Shown here piece by piece: positions 1 through 8,286 of a stretch of DNA of 59,747 nucleotides (its first letter is position 1; every line of letters begins with the position of its first letter). A program made the position numbers and the translations under genes. The stretch is from an uncultured Christensenella sp. (GTDB taxonomy: Bacteria > Bacillota > Clostridia > Christensenellales > Borkfalkiaceae): NCBI GenBank assembly GCA_910578765.1, contig CAJTRW010000010.1, forward strand, positions 1 to 59,747, in the 5' to 3' direction. The notes under the pieces were generated by a model that searched no databases, was not told the DNA's origin, and saw nothing but the letters and a program-made list of their open reading frames with translations.

Positions 1-7
1 CGCAACC

Positions 8-81
8 GACCCGACCTTAACGCGACGGCGCGTATTGAACGCGCATTCGGGTTATTTGCTTTTTCGTAAAGCGGTCGGGTC
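8..81. other. three-way-junction-like inverted repeats
   Basis: An outer stem GACCCGACC (8-16) pairs perfectly with GGTCGGGTC (73-81). It encloses two small hairpins: GCGCGT/ACGCGC (28-33 with 39-44) and GCTTT/AAAGC (58-62 with 68-72). It lies directly downstream of the reverse-strand lipoprotein gene that ends at 85, so it may be that gene's 3' UTR, a terminator whose T-run lies outside the window, or a dispersed repeat. No known RNA family was recognised. Confidence 0.4.
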
Positions 82-84
82 TTA

Positions 85-735
85 TTATCCGTTTATTTCG
101 CGCTGTGCGATAATTTTGCCCCTTTCGCCGTCTACAAGGTAGGCGGTTATTTTAGAGCTTTTATCGCACACTCCCACAAAATAATAGCACCCTTCGTCGT
201 ACAACAGCCTGACGAAAATTTCACCGTCGAAAAGCTTGTCGGTCGTCATCGACTTGAAAAGCTCGGTGTTGTAATCTATGACGCATTTAACAGCCTGTTC
301 GCAGTTCATTACCCCGTCGTAAAGCACGCTTTGCGCGGTATAGGTGGCGCTTTCGTCGTCGCACACAAGCGTGACCGAAGCGCTTTCCCCGTCAAATCCG
401 CCGTCTGCGGCGCTTATGTAATAGCAGTTTTCGACGGCGCGGTAACTCATTTCTCCGTTAATCCCGCCGACGCTTATTTCAACGGTTTCGGCGTTCTTGG
501 GCAACGTGACGAAAATTTCGCAAAGCTTGCCCATGTTTCCTTTAATTCCGTCCGCGCTGTAAGGCGTTTCTTTTTCGGACTTGTAAATTTTTATTTCAAG
601 ACCGTCGTCGGAATACAGATAAATGTCCGTACGCTTTTCGGAAATGTAGTCCAGATAGTTTACGTTTTTCTTGCAACCCGTAAAAAGACACGCCGCCGCG
701 CATGCCGCCGCGGCGATAAATATAAATTTTCTCAT
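85..735 (-). CDS. predicted lipoprotein of unknown function
   Basis: The 216-residue product starts with a basic n-region, an alanine-rich hydrophobic core and a lipobox ending FTGC, with the lipidated cysteine at residue 21. It should therefore be exported and anchored to the outer face of the membrane. The rest is a beta-rich, acidic, tyrosine-rich sequence with no family I recognise. The start codon at 735 has a TATATT box five bases upstream and no Shine-Dalgarno, one of several such arrangements here. It is transcribed away from the gene at 861, and the inverted-repeat structure at 8-81 follows its stop. Confidence 0.7.
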   Translation of the reverse strand: MRKFIFIAAAACAAACLFTGCKKNVNYLDYISEKRTDIYLYSDDGLEIKIYKSEKETPYSADGIKGNMGKLCEIFVTLPKNAETVEISVGGINGEMSYRAVENCYYISAADGGFDGESASVTLVCDDESATYTAQSVLYDGVMNCEQAVKCVIDYNTELFKSMTTDKLFDGEIFVRLLYDEGCYYFVGVCDKSSKITAYLVDGERGKIIAQREING

Positions 736-860
736 ACTTCAATATATTTTGTACAACCGATAATATGAATAATAATTTTATATTTTTCAAACAGTTGCAT
801 TTTAAACGCGGTTATGATAGAATAATTTAAATATACAATTCTTATGAAAAGGCGTCGGTT

Positions 861-1397
861 TTGAATAAATTAATCGTCAGACAAGCTTGTATAACTTTTG
901 CGGGGCTTTGCCTGTGCACTCTGTTGGTGTTTTCCATGTGGATACTTTGCTCGCCCCAGACCATGGCTTCCGCATGCGAGAGGACGGGTAACTATTCTTT
1001 TGCGGTAACCTGTGCGGATTTACGCTACAAGTATACCAAAAATTCGGACGATTTGTCGCGCTGTCTTGACGACAGTATACTTTGCGGCAAGGACAAGCTG
1101 GTTGTAAAATACGGTGAAAAGCTTATTGCGGACAAAAACTTCGGCGCCGTTTGCGAAAAGAAAACCGCGAAAACCAATGTGGATTATAAAAGCTTTGCCT
1201 GCGGAAACATTGCTTACTCGCAGTACAGGCGCGGCGACTTTTCTTCCGCGGTAAAGAGCGCGGGGATAAGCGGAACGGAAGCGGGCTTTATAAAGCTTAC
1301 CGTTGCGGTTTCCGAAAAAGGCACGGCTAAGGAAAAAAGCTATTTGAAGGACGTGCTTACCGAACTGAATTACGAAAAATTAGCAAATATACTTTAA
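861..1397 (+). CDS. small membrane-anchored protein, unknown function
   Basis: This 178-residue ORF begins with TTG at 861, preceded by a plausible AAAAGG ribosome site about eight bases upstream. A single hydrophobic segment at residues 9-30 suggests a signal anchor with the remainder outside the cell. The body is rich in lysine and contains several cysteines (C-x-R-T, VTCAD, SRCLDD, ILCGKD, AVCEK, FACGN), and parts look like helical repeats. No family was recognised. It ends 18 bases before guaB and could be cotranscribed with it. A TACAAT box near 834-839 is a possible promoter element. Confidence 0.6.
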   Translation: MNKLIVRQACITFAGLCLCTLLVFSMWILCSPQTMASACERTGNYSFAVTCADLRYKYTKNSDDLSRCLDDSILCGKDKLVVKYGEKLIADKNFGAVCEKKTAKTNVDYKSFACGNIAYSQYRRGDFSSAVKSAGISGTEAGFIKLTVAVSEKGTAKEKSYLKDVLTELNYEKLANIL

Positions 1398-1415
1398 TTT
1401 ACTTGAGGAGAGGCT

Positions 1416-2870
1416 ATGAATAAAATTGTAAAAGAAGCTTTGACCTTCGACGACGTTTTGCTGGTACCTGCGGCGTCAGACGTGCTTCCGTCTACCGTAG
1501 ATTTGCGTACCACGCTGTGCAAGGGTATTAATTTGAATATACCCCTTATAAGCGCGGCGATGGACACCGTTACGGAAAGTAAGCTTGCCATTGCAATGGC
1601 GCGCGAGGGCGGCATAGGTGTAATTCATAAAAACATGTCTGTCGAGGAACAGGCGTTACAGGTCGACAAGGTAAAAAGGAGCGAGCACGGCGTAATAACC
1701 GACCCGTTCCATTTAACGCCCGACGCGCCCGTCAAGGCCGCGTGCGAGCTTATGGCAAAGTACAAAATAAGCGGCGTTCCCATAACCGAGGACGGCAAAC
1801 TTGTCGGTATACTCACAAACCGCGATTTGCGCTTCGAAACGAATTTCGACCAGCCTATCGCAAGCGTGATGACCAAAGAAAATTTAGTCACCGCGCCCGA
1901 GGGTACTTCCTTAGAGGAAGCGCAGAAAATTCTCGGTAAACACAGGATAGAAAAGCTTCCCATAGTCGATAAAAACGGCTATTTGAAGGGGCTTATTACA
2001 ATAAAGGATATAGAAAAATCGATTCAATACCCCAACAGCGCGAGGGATAAAAACGGCAGACTTCTCGCCGCGGCGGCAATCGGCGGTTCCCCCGACGTTC
2101 TGGACAGGGTTGCGGCTCTCGTTCAGGCGAAAGTTGATATGATAGTACTCGACTCGGCGCACGGTCACAGCAAGGGCATTGTTCAAGCGGTTGCGAAAGT
2201 TAAAAAGGCTTACCCGCAAATTCCTCTTGTTGCGGGCAACGTCGTTACGGCGGACGCCACGCGCGATTTAATCGACGCGGGCGCTGACGTCGTTAAAGTA
2301 GGTATAGGTCCCGGCTCGATATGCACGACGCGTATAGTTGCCGGCATAGGCATGCCTCAGCTTACCGCGGTTATGGACTGTGCGGAGCAGGCGGATAAAA
2401 TGGGTAAACGCATAATAGCCGACGGCGGTATCAAATATTCGGGCGATATAGTCAAGGCGCTTGCTGCAGGCGGAAGCGCAGTAATGATAGGCTCTCTTTT
2501 CGCTGGCACGGCAGAGTCCCCCGGCGAGCTTGAAATTTATCAGGGCAGAAGCTTCAAATCCTACCGCGGCATGGGTTCTCTCCCCGCAATGGCAAAGGGA
2601 AGCAAAGACAGATATTTCCAGGCGGACGCGAAAAAATTCGTCCCCGAGGGCGTGGAGGGGCGCGTTCCCTACCGCGGCGCGCTTGCGGATATTATATTCC
2701 AGCTTATGGGCGGTCTGCGTGCGGGCATGGGCTATGTTGGCTGCGGCACGGTGGAAAAGCTGAGAAAGGACGCGAAGTTCGTCAAAATGACGGCGGCTTC
2801 TCTTGCGGAAAGTCATCCCCACGATATTTCCATTACCAAGGAAGCCCCCAACTACTCACCCAAAAACTGA
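1416..2870 (+). CDS. guaB: inosine-5'-monophosphate dehydrogenase
   Basis: GuaB oxidises IMP to XMP with NAD+, the first committed step of guanine nucleotide synthesis. The 484-residue length is normal for bacterial IMPDH. Catalytic-loop motif GIGPGSICTTR is present, placing the nucleophilic cysteine at residue 303. Two CBS repeats are inserted at roughly residues 90-205 (VMTKENLV and LPIVDKNGYLKGLITIKD are visible). The flap segment with YRGMGSL and the YRG of the C-terminal loop are intact. A clear ribosome site GAGGAGAGG precedes the ATG. guaA follows on the same strand, so XMP made here feeds directly into the next enzyme. Confidence 0.97.
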   Translation: MNKIVKEALTFDDVLLVPAASDVLPSTVDLRTTLCKGINLNIPLISAAMDTVTESKLAIAMAREGGIGVIHKNMSVEEQALQVDKVKRSEHGVITDPFHLTPDAPVKAACELMAKYKISGVPITEDGKLVGILTNRDLRFETNFDQPIASVMTKENLVTAPEGTSLEEAQKILGKHRIEKLPIVDKNGYLKGLITIKDIEKSIQYPNSARDKNGRLLAAAAIGGSPDVLDRVAALVQAKVDMIVLDSAHGHSKGIVQAVAKVKKAYPQIPLVAGNVVTADATRDLIDAGADVVKVGIGPGSICTTRIVAGIGMPQLTAVMDCAEQADKMGKRIIADGGIKYSGDIVKALAAGGSAVMIGSLFAGTAESPGELEIYQGRSFKSYRGMGSLPAMAKGSKDRYFQADAKKFVPEGVEGRVPYRGALADIIFQLMGGLRAGMGYVGCGTVEKLRKDAKFVKMTAASLAESHPHDISITKEAPNYSPKN

Positions 2871-2924
2871 TTATCACGGCGGAAGCGTATGCTTTCGCCT
2901 AATAAAATTTACGAGAGGAATTTA

Positions 2925-4466
2925 ATGCAGCACGAAAAAGTTTTGATATTGGATTTCGGCGGTCAGTACAACCAGCTTATAGCAAGGAGAGTGCGCGAGC
3001 ACAACGTTTATTGCGAAGTTAAGTCTTACAAGACGCCGGTGGAAGAAATACGCGCGATGGACCTTAAAGGCATTATTTTTACGGGCGGACCAAAGTCGGT
3101 TTATCTTGACGACTCCCCCAAAGCTGATAAGGAAATTTTCAACCTCGGCGTTCCCATACTCGGCATATGCTACGGCGCGCAGTTTCTCGTTTACGGCTTA
3201 GGCGGAGAAATAGGCGCGGCGGATAAGGATTCGGCGGCGGAGTTCGGCAGGACGGATTGCAATTTCGATACAAAGTCGCTGCTGTTCAAAGGCTTAAAGA
3301 AGAAGTCCGTCGTCTGGATGAGCCATAACGACTACATAAAAAAATTGCCCGACGGCTTCCGTTCGGCGGCGCACAGCGAAAAATGCCCCTTCGGCGCAAT
3401 TGAAAATCCCGAAAGGAAATTTTACGGCACGCAGTTTCACCCCGAGGTGAACCATACGGAACAGGGCTTCGACATGCTCGGCAATTTTCTTTTCAACGTG
3501 TGCGGCTGTAAGGGCGACTGGACTATGCAAAGTTATGCGGAAACCGCCACGCGCGAGCTGCGCGAAAAAATAGGCGACGGTAAAGCTTTACTCGCGCTTT
3601 CGGGCGGGGTGGACAGCTCTGTCGCGTGCAAGCTTTTGGCAAACGCAATAGGCGGCAGACTTACCTGCATTTTCGTAGACCACGGTCTTATGCGTAAAAA
3701 CGAGGGCGACGAGGTGGAGGCGGCGTTTGCTGACAGCGGCGTGAATTTCGTCAGGGTCAACGCGGGGGAGCGCTTTCTTAAAAAGCTTAAAGGCGTTTCC
3801 GAGCCGGAAAAAAAGCGTAAAATAATCGGCGAAGAATTTATCCGCGTTTTCGAGGAGGAAGCCAAAAAGATAGGCAAGGTCGACTTCCTCGTGCAGGGCA
3901 CTATCTATCCCGACGTAATAGAAAGCGGTCTCGGCGACGCGGCTGTAATCAAATCTCACCACAACGTGGGCGGACTGCCCTCCTATGTGGACTTTAAAGA
4001 AATAGTAGAGCCTTTGCGTCTTTTATTCAAGGACGAGGTGCGCGCGCTGGGTACGGCGCTCGGTCTGGACGAAAAACTTGTTTGGCGCCAGCCTTTCCCC
4101 GGTCCCGGACTTGCTATCCGCATAATAGGCGATATTACGGAAGATAAAGTAAAAATTTTGCAGGACGCGGACGCGATTTTCCGTGCGGAAATCGCCGCGG
4201 CTAAGCTTGACAGGGATATAAACCAGTATTTTGCCGTGCTGACTGATATGCGTTCGGTAGGCGTCATGGGCGACGGAAGAACTTACGACTATACGCTTGC
4301 CCTGCGCGGCGTGTCCACAACGGATTTTATGACCGCAGATTTTTCGCGTATCCCGTACGACGTTCTGGAAAAAGTATCAAACAGAATTGTAAACGAAGTA
4401 GGGCATATAAACCGCGTCGTTTACGATATTACTTCCAAACCCCCCGCAACAATCGAGTGGGAATAA
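2925..4466 (+). CDS. guaA: GMP synthase (glutamine-hydrolysing)
   Basis: GuaA aminates XMP to GMP using glutamine-derived ammonia and ATP. The N-terminal class I glutamine amidotransferase shows GICYGAQ with nucleophile Cys82 and FHPEV. The ATP pyrophosphatase P-loop SGGVDSS follows, and the dimerisation domain ends with the typical PPATIEWE. I choose ATG 2925 because GAGAGG precedes it and it yields 513 residues beginning MQHEKVLILDFGGQYNQ. An in-frame ATG at 2889 lacks a ribosome site and would add an atypical extension. It forms a guanine-synthesis pair with guaB 54 bases upstream and is closed by a strong terminator. Confidence 0.97.
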   Translation: MQHEKVLILDFGGQYNQLIARRVREHNVYCEVKSYKTPVEEIRAMDLKGIIFTGGPKSVYLDDSPKADKEIFNLGVPILGICYGAQFLVYGLGGEIGAADKDSAAEFGRTDCNFDTKSLLFKGLKKKSVVWMSHNDYIKKLPDGFRSAAHSEKCPFGAIENPERKFYGTQFHPEVNHTEQGFDMLGNFLFNVCGCKGDWTMQSYAETATRELREKIGDGKALLALSGGVDSSVACKLLANAIGGRLTCIFVDHGLMRKNEGDEVEAAFADSGVNFVRVNAGERFLKKLKGVSEPEKKRKIIGEEFIRVFEEEAKKIGKVDFLVQGTIYPDVIESGLGDAAVIKSHHNVGGLPSYVDFKEIVEPLRLLFKDEVRALGTALGLDEKLVWRQPFPGPGLAIRIIGDITEDKVKILQDADAIFRAEIAAAKLDRDINQYFAVLTDMRSVGVMGDGRTYDYTLALRGVSTTDFMTADFSRIPYDVLEKVSNRIVNEVGHINRVVYDITSKPPATIEWE

Positions 4467-4475
4467 TAAGCATTT

Positions 4476-4507
4476 CGCCTGCCGCAACGCGGCAGGCGTA
4501 TTTTTTC
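4476..4507 (+). terminator. intrinsic terminator after guaBA
   Basis: A perfect 10-bp stem CGCCTGCCGC/GCGGCAGGCG with a three-base loop (AAC) is followed by TATTTTTT. It lies just after the guaA stop and before the bioY promoter. Confidence 0.9.
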
Positions 4508-4525
4508 AACGCGCGCGGATTGCGG

Positions 4526-4554
4526 TTGACATTATTTTAACGTTATTATATAAT
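4526..4554 (+). promoter_or_regulatory. consensus sigma-A promoter of bioY, leaderless
   Basis: TTGACA (4526-4531) and TATAAT (4549-4554) are separated by exactly 17 bases, a perfect vegetative promoter. The bioY ATG is at 4562, seven bases after the -10, so transcription should start at or next to the start codon. No Shine-Dalgarno fits. I could not recognise a clear BirA operator here. Confidence 0.8.
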
Positions 4555-4561
4555 TGTAAGC

Positions 4562-5122
4562 ATGAAAAGAAAAGCAAAGCTTATGTCTGTGGATATTGCG
4601 GAATGTGCGCTGTTCGTCGTCTTAATGGTGGCGGGGGCGTATATACGCATACCCTTTCCGCTTGTGCCGCTTACCTTTCAGACGGTGGTAAGCGTTTTGG
4701 CGGGGCTTCTTCTCGGTTGGAAAAAGGGCGCGGCAAGCATGTGCGTGTATTGCTTCGCGGGGCTTGCAGGGTTGCCGTTTTTTACGGGCGGCGGCGGAAT
4801 TACTTACGTTTTGAAACCGTCCTTCGGCTACATAATAGGCTTTATCGCCGCGGCGGCTGTCGCGGGAGTTGTAGCGGGAAAGGAAAGCTGCGGAACGAAG
4901 CGTTACATATTTGCGGCGCTTGCCGCGTTCCTTGTCGATTACGCAGTGGGGATACCGTATTGCATAATCGCGGCGAAGCTTCTGGGCGTTGAAAATCTTA
5001 CAAAGCTTTTTCTTACGGGTAATCTTATTTACATGCCCAAGGACGCCGTGCTGTGCGTTTTGGCGGCGCTGCTGGCTAAAACGTTGGTTCCCGTAATCCG
5101 CAGGGGCAAAGCGCGCATTTAA
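4562..5122 (+). CDS. bioY: biotin transporter BioY (ECF S component)
   Basis: BioY is the membrane substrate-binding component that imports biotin, alone or with the shared energy-coupling factor module. The 186-residue protein has about six hydrophobic segments and the family hallmarks IRIPFPLVPLTFQT near the N-terminus, then a GLPFF..GGGI..Y..PSFGYIIGF segment in the middle, where biotin contacts are known. No ECF ATPase genes are adjacent, as is usual when the module is encoded elsewhere. The transcript appears leaderless. It is monocistronic or loosely linked to alr, which starts 32 bases downstream with its own -10 box. Confidence 0.93.
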   Translation: MKRKAKLMSVDIAECALFVVLMVAGAYIRIPFPLVPLTFQTVVSVLAGLLLGWKKGAASMCVYCFAGLAGLPFFTGGGGITYVLKPSFGYIIGFIAAAAVAGVVAGKESCGTKRYIFAALAAFLVDYAVGIPYCIIAAKLLGVENLTKLFLTGNLIYMPKDAVLCVLAALLAKTLVPVIRRGKARI

Positions 5123-5142
5123 CTTTAAATGCAACTCCGGCA

Positions 5143-5148
5143 TATAAT
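5143..5148 (+). promoter_or_regulatory. -10 box of alr, six bases from ATG
   Basis: TATAAT occupies 5143-5148 and the alr ATG is at 5155, leaving six bases between them. The -35 is weak (TTTAAC near 5118). No ribosome site is present, so this is another candidate leaderless start. Confidence 0.5.
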
Positions 5149-5154
5149 ACCGGT

Positions 5155-6129
5155 ATGCAAAGAACTTTGTCTATCGTAAATTTGCGAGCCGTGCGCGGCA
5201 ACGCTTTGAAAATCAAAAAGCTTGCCGGCGGAGCAAATTTTTACGCCGTCGTAAAGGCGGACGCTTACGGTCACGGCGCGGAAGAAGTTTCAAGATATAT
5301 CGAAGACGTTGCGGACGGTTTTTGCGTCGCCATAACAGAGGAGGGTATTGCCCTGCGCGTTGCGGGCGTGTCCAAGCCCGTGCTGGTGTTGACGCCGCCG
5401 CTCGACGGTTACGACGTTTCGCGCGCACGCGCCTATAATCTGACGTTGACGGTAAATTCCGTAAACACGGCGGCGCTTGTAGGCGGCGCGCCGTGTCATA
5501 TTAAGGTGAATACCGGTATGAACAGACTCGGGTGCGATATTCACACCCTTCCGGACGTACTTAAAGCGCTTCCGCGCGAAAGCGTCCTCGGCGTCTATTC
5601 GCATTTGTACGCTCCCGACAACGTGGCGGCAAGCGCGTCCCAGTTGGAAATTTTCCGACACGCGGAAAGAATGGTAAAAGCGGTCAACCCGCAAGCGGTC
5701 GCCCATATTTCTGCAAGCGGAGGGCTTCTCCGCGGAGGAAAATATTTAGCCGACGGCGTGCGTTGCGGAATACTTTTGTACGGCTACGCTCCCTCGGGCT
5801 TTAAGGCGGACGGCTTCGAAAGGGCTTTGAGGGTTTACGCCCGCCGCACTCAGACCACGCGGTTTATCGGCGGAGGGGTGGGTTACAACCGCGCAGACAG
5901 GGGCTACGGCGATTTATGCGCGTACAGGTGCGGCTATGCGGACGGGTTTTTCCGTACAGTGCCGCTCGGCGAAAAGACGCTTTGCATGGATTCCTTCGTG
6001 TCGGACGGCGGCGGAGAGTTGGTCTGCGTGATGGACGACGCGGACGCATACGCGTTAAGATGCGGCACAATTTCTTACGAGGTTCTTACAGGCGTTACGC
6101 GCCGCAGCGAGAGGGTATATGTCAGGTAA
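5155..6129 (+). CDS. alr: alanine racemase
   Basis: Alr is the PLP enzyme that interconverts L- and D-alanine for peptidoglycan synthesis. The PLP lysine is Lys34 in VVKADAYGHG. The substrate motif NTGMNRLG is intact, and the C-terminal barrel shows VGYNRADRGYGD, which should supply the second catalytic tyrosine, then CGYADGF and CMDSFV. At 324 residues it is shorter than the usual 360-390, with the shortening mainly in the C-terminal beta domain. It is first in a tightly packed run through pheA; the next gene overlaps its end by 11 bases. Confidence 0.92.
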   Translation: MQRTLSIVNLRAVRGNALKIKKLAGGANFYAVVKADAYGHGAEEVSRYIEDVADGFCVAITEEGIALRVAGVSKPVLVLTPPLDGYDVSRARAYNLTLTVNSVNTAALVGGAPCHIKVNTGMNRLGCDIHTLPDVLKALPRESVLGVYSHLYAPDNVAASASQLEIFRHAERMVKAVNPQAVAHISASGGLLRGGKYLADGVRCGILLYGYAPSGFKADGFERALRVYARRTQTTRFIGGGVGYNRADRGYGDLCAYRCGYADGFFRTVPLGEKTLCMDSFVSDGGGELVCVMDDADAYALRCGTISYEVLTGVTRRSERVYVR

Positions 6130-6664
6130 GGAAGAAATACGCGAAAAGCTTAAAATAAAGCGCAGATATTTTTACGGCGTGCGCAGAGAGGTTGCCGACG
6201 GTTGCATAAAGGATAATTTTCTTGCCGCTTTTTCCTCCTGCGACAGTTTTTTTATATACAATTCGTTCTCTACGGAAGCGGATACTTCGGCAATTATAAA
6301 CGCCCTCGTTTCGGCGGGTAAAAAAGTATTTTTGCCGCGCACGGAGGGTGAAAATATTGTCGCCGCCGCTTATTCGGAGCATATGAAAAAGGGAGCCTTC
6401 GGCATTTTTGAACCGCTCGGCGCGCCGTACGTCGGACAGATAGACGTGACGGTTCTGCCGCTTCTTGCGGTGAATAACGACGGCTTCCGCATTGGCTACG
6501 GCAAAGGCTGTTACGACAAATTTTTAAAGGACAGGCATACATTAAAGGTCGGGCTGGGCTATTCTTTCCAGATTGAAAAATTTTCCGCCGACGCGTGGGA
6601 CGTTCCGCTTGATTTTTTTGTGTGCGAAAAGGGAATATATACTTATGGAAACGACGGACAATAA
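6119..6664 (+). CDS. 5-formyltetrahydrofolate cyclo-ligase
   Basis: This enzyme converts 5-formyl-THF to 5,10-methenyl-THF with ATP, returning a storage folate to the one-carbon pool. The 181-residue protein has the N-terminal basic helix KEEIREKLKIKRR, the middle YNSFSTEADTS segment and the family signature GFRIGYGKGCYDKFL, where the common second-position tyrosine of YYD is cysteine. The start overlaps the end of alr, with GAGAGGG just upstream as ribosome site. It overlaps the following membrane-protein gene by 20 bases, indicating translational coupling. Confidence 0.9.
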   Translation: MSGKEEIREKLKIKRRYFYGVRREVADGCIKDNFLAAFSSCDSFFIYNSFSTEADTSAIINALVSAGKKVFLPRTEGENIVAAAYSEHMKKGAFGIFEPLGAPYVGQIDVTVLPLLAVNNDGFRIGYGKGCYDKFLKDRHTLKVGLGYSFQIEKFSADAWDVPLDFFVCEKGIYTYGNDGQ

Positions 6665-7268
6665 AAAAAGCAATAAAATACTGTACGAAATAAGGGACAT
6701 GCTTACGGGCGCGGCGTTTCCCATAATGCTTCAGCTTATATTCAGCACGTCGATAATTCTTTTCGCGGATTATAACGAGGAGCCCGTTTTGCAGGTTTTC
6801 GTCCTTGTTTTCGGCGAAATACTGCTTGCGGGGGCTTACGTCGTTTTCGGCAGGCAGAACGGTCTTGCGGCGTACAGACGCACCGTTCTCGGCGAAAAAA
6901 AGCGCGCCGTCGGCACGGCAGATAAGCGCGCCCTTTACAAAACTGGCGAATACGCGCTTTGGAAGGGCTTTGTCATAGGCGCCGTAAGCTGCGTTCCGTT
7001 TGTTGTTTTTCAGTTTATACAATGCGTCGCGCCGAATATAGTATGCGAATTTATTTTGAAGTACGCTTTCGGCTGGGCGGTGTATCCGTTTATAGTTATT
7101 TCGGAAGCCCCGTCCGTAGGAAATCTTTCGCCCTGGCTCAATTTCATATGGGTGGTAATTCCCGTATGCATACATGCGCTTGCCTATTATATGGGTGCGC
7201 GCGGCGAGAAAAAGCGGCAGTCGAAGGTTGAGGAAGCGCAAAAAATAAAGGACAAGCCCAAAAGATGA
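6645..7268 (+). CDS. integral membrane protein, unknown function
   Basis: I place the start at ATG 6645 (METTDNKKS...), inside the end of the cyclo-ligase gene, because AAGGGA lies upstream; the longer reading from 6573 would begin far inside that gene. The 207-residue protein has about four or five hydrophobic segments (residues 25-45, 50-70, 115-135, 140-165 and 175-195) and a strongly basic C-terminus ending KDKPKR. No family was recognised. Its stop overlaps the rsmD ATG as ATGA. It is probably real given the tight overlaps on both sides. Confidence 0.75.
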   Translation: METTDNKKSNKILYEIRDMLTGAAFPIMLQLIFSTSIILFADYNEEPVLQVFVLVFGEILLAGAYVVFGRQNGLAAYRRTVLGEKKRAVGTADKRALYKTGEYALWKGFVIGAVSCVPFVVFQFIQCVAPNIVCEFILKYAFGWAVYPFIVISEAPSVGNLSPWLNFIWVVIPVCIHALAYYMGARGEKKRQSKVEEAQKIKDKPKR

Positions 7269-7801
7269 GGATAATTTCCGGCAAGTACAGGGGTATGGTG
7301 CTCGCGCAGTTCAACGGCGCGGAAATCCGTCCCACCGCGGACAGGGTAAAGGAAAGTCTTTTCAATATTCTGTCGGATAAAACAGGCGGGTCGCGCGTTT
7401 TGGATTTGTTTTGCGGAAGCGGCAATCTCGGCTTGGAATGTATCTCGCGCGGGGCGGAGTTCGTCGGTTTTAACGACGCTTCCCGTGACAGCATAGCCGT
7501 ATTAAAAAAGAACCTTGCGCGCATAGCCGAAAAAAATTATTCCGTCACGGTGTGCGATTATGCCGCATGCCTTGCGCGTAGCGTTGCGTTCGATATTATT
7601 TTTATCGATCCGCCTTACCGCTCGGACGCGGGTGTGCGCGCGCTTGAAATTATTGCAAAAAACCGTTTGCTAAATGCGGAAGGCGTCGCCGTTTACGAGC
7701 GGGACAAAAGCTTTTGCGGCACGGTAGACGGACTTGAAATGTACGACGAAAGAAAATACGGCAAGACGTATTTAAGTTTTTTCAAAGCGGTGAAACAATG
7801 A
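7265..7801 (+). CDS. rsmD: 16S rRNA (guanine966-N2)-methyltransferase
   Basis: RsmD methylates G966 of 16S rRNA during 30S assembly. The 178-residue protein starts MRIISGKYRG and has the conserved RPTADRVKESLFNIL, the SAM-binding VLDLFCGSGNLGLE and the catalytic IDPPY tetrad (DPPY). The gene starts by a four-base ATGA overlap with the upstream membrane protein gene and ends with the same overlap into coaD. The rsmD-coaD pair is conserved widely in bacteria. Confidence 0.95.
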   Translation: MRIISGKYRGMVLAQFNGAEIRPTADRVKESLFNILSDKTGGSRVLDLFCGSGNLGLECISRGAEFVGFNDASRDSIAVLKKNLARIAEKNYSVTVCDYAACLARSVAFDIIFIDPPYRSDAGVRALEIIAKNRLLNAEGVAVYERDKSFCGTVDGLEMYDERKYGKTYLSFFKAVKQ

Positions 7802-8286
7802 AAAAGTGCGTTTTTGCGGGTACGTTCGACCCGCCCACAACCGGACATAAAAAGACCGTCGACGACTGCCTTAAAATTTTCGACGAGGTTGTCGTCGCCG
7901 TAATGGTGAACAGGTCAAAGACGCCGCTCTTTACCGAAAAGGAGAGGGCGGCGCTTCTTAAAAAGTTATATGCGGACGAGCCGCGCGTAAAGGTTACCGT
8001 ATTCGACGGCGCGGCGGTGGACTTGCTCGCGCGCGAAAATACGCCGTTTTACGTGCGCGGCGTGCGCAACACGGTAGATTTCGAGTATGAAAACGCCGAC
8101 CTTTATGCAAGCAGAAAGCTGTATCCCGAAATGACGGCGGTATATCTTCCCGCAGAGCAGGACAGTATACACGTCAGCTCCACGCTGGTAAAAAACTGTA
8201 TCGCCTTCGGGAAGGATTTTTCGCAATACGTTCCCGCGGAAATTTACGTAGATTTATGCGATATATTGGAGAAGAAAAATGTTTGA
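7798..8286 (+). CDS. coaD: phosphopantetheine adenylyltransferase
   Basis: CoaD transfers AMP from ATP to 4'-phosphopantetheine, the penultimate step of coenzyme A synthesis. The 162-residue product has the nucleotidyltransferase motif GTFDPPTTGH near residue 10 (T/HxGH class), RSKTPLFTEKER, the VRGVRNTVDFEYE region and the C-terminal SSTLVK motif, which replaces the more usual ISSTxVR. It overlaps rsmD by four bases upstream and DAHP synthase by eight bases downstream. Confidence 0.95.
   Translation: MKKCVFAGTFDPPTTGHKKTVDDCLKIFDEVVVAVMVNRSKTPLFTEKERAALLKKLYADEPRVKVTVFDGAAVDLLARENTPFYVRGVRNTVDFEYENADLYASRKLYPEMTAVYLPAEQDSIHVSSTLVKNCIAFGKDFSQYVPAEIYVDLCDILEKKNV

Noticed and set aside
1398..1415. 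Guanine riboswitch before guaB
   Set aside because: The gap is only 18 bases and there is no aptamer sequence.
4520..4562. BirA operator at bioY
   Set aside because: Only a weak inverted similarity (TTGACATTAT and ATAATTGTAA) is present; it does not match the known BirA pattern well enough.
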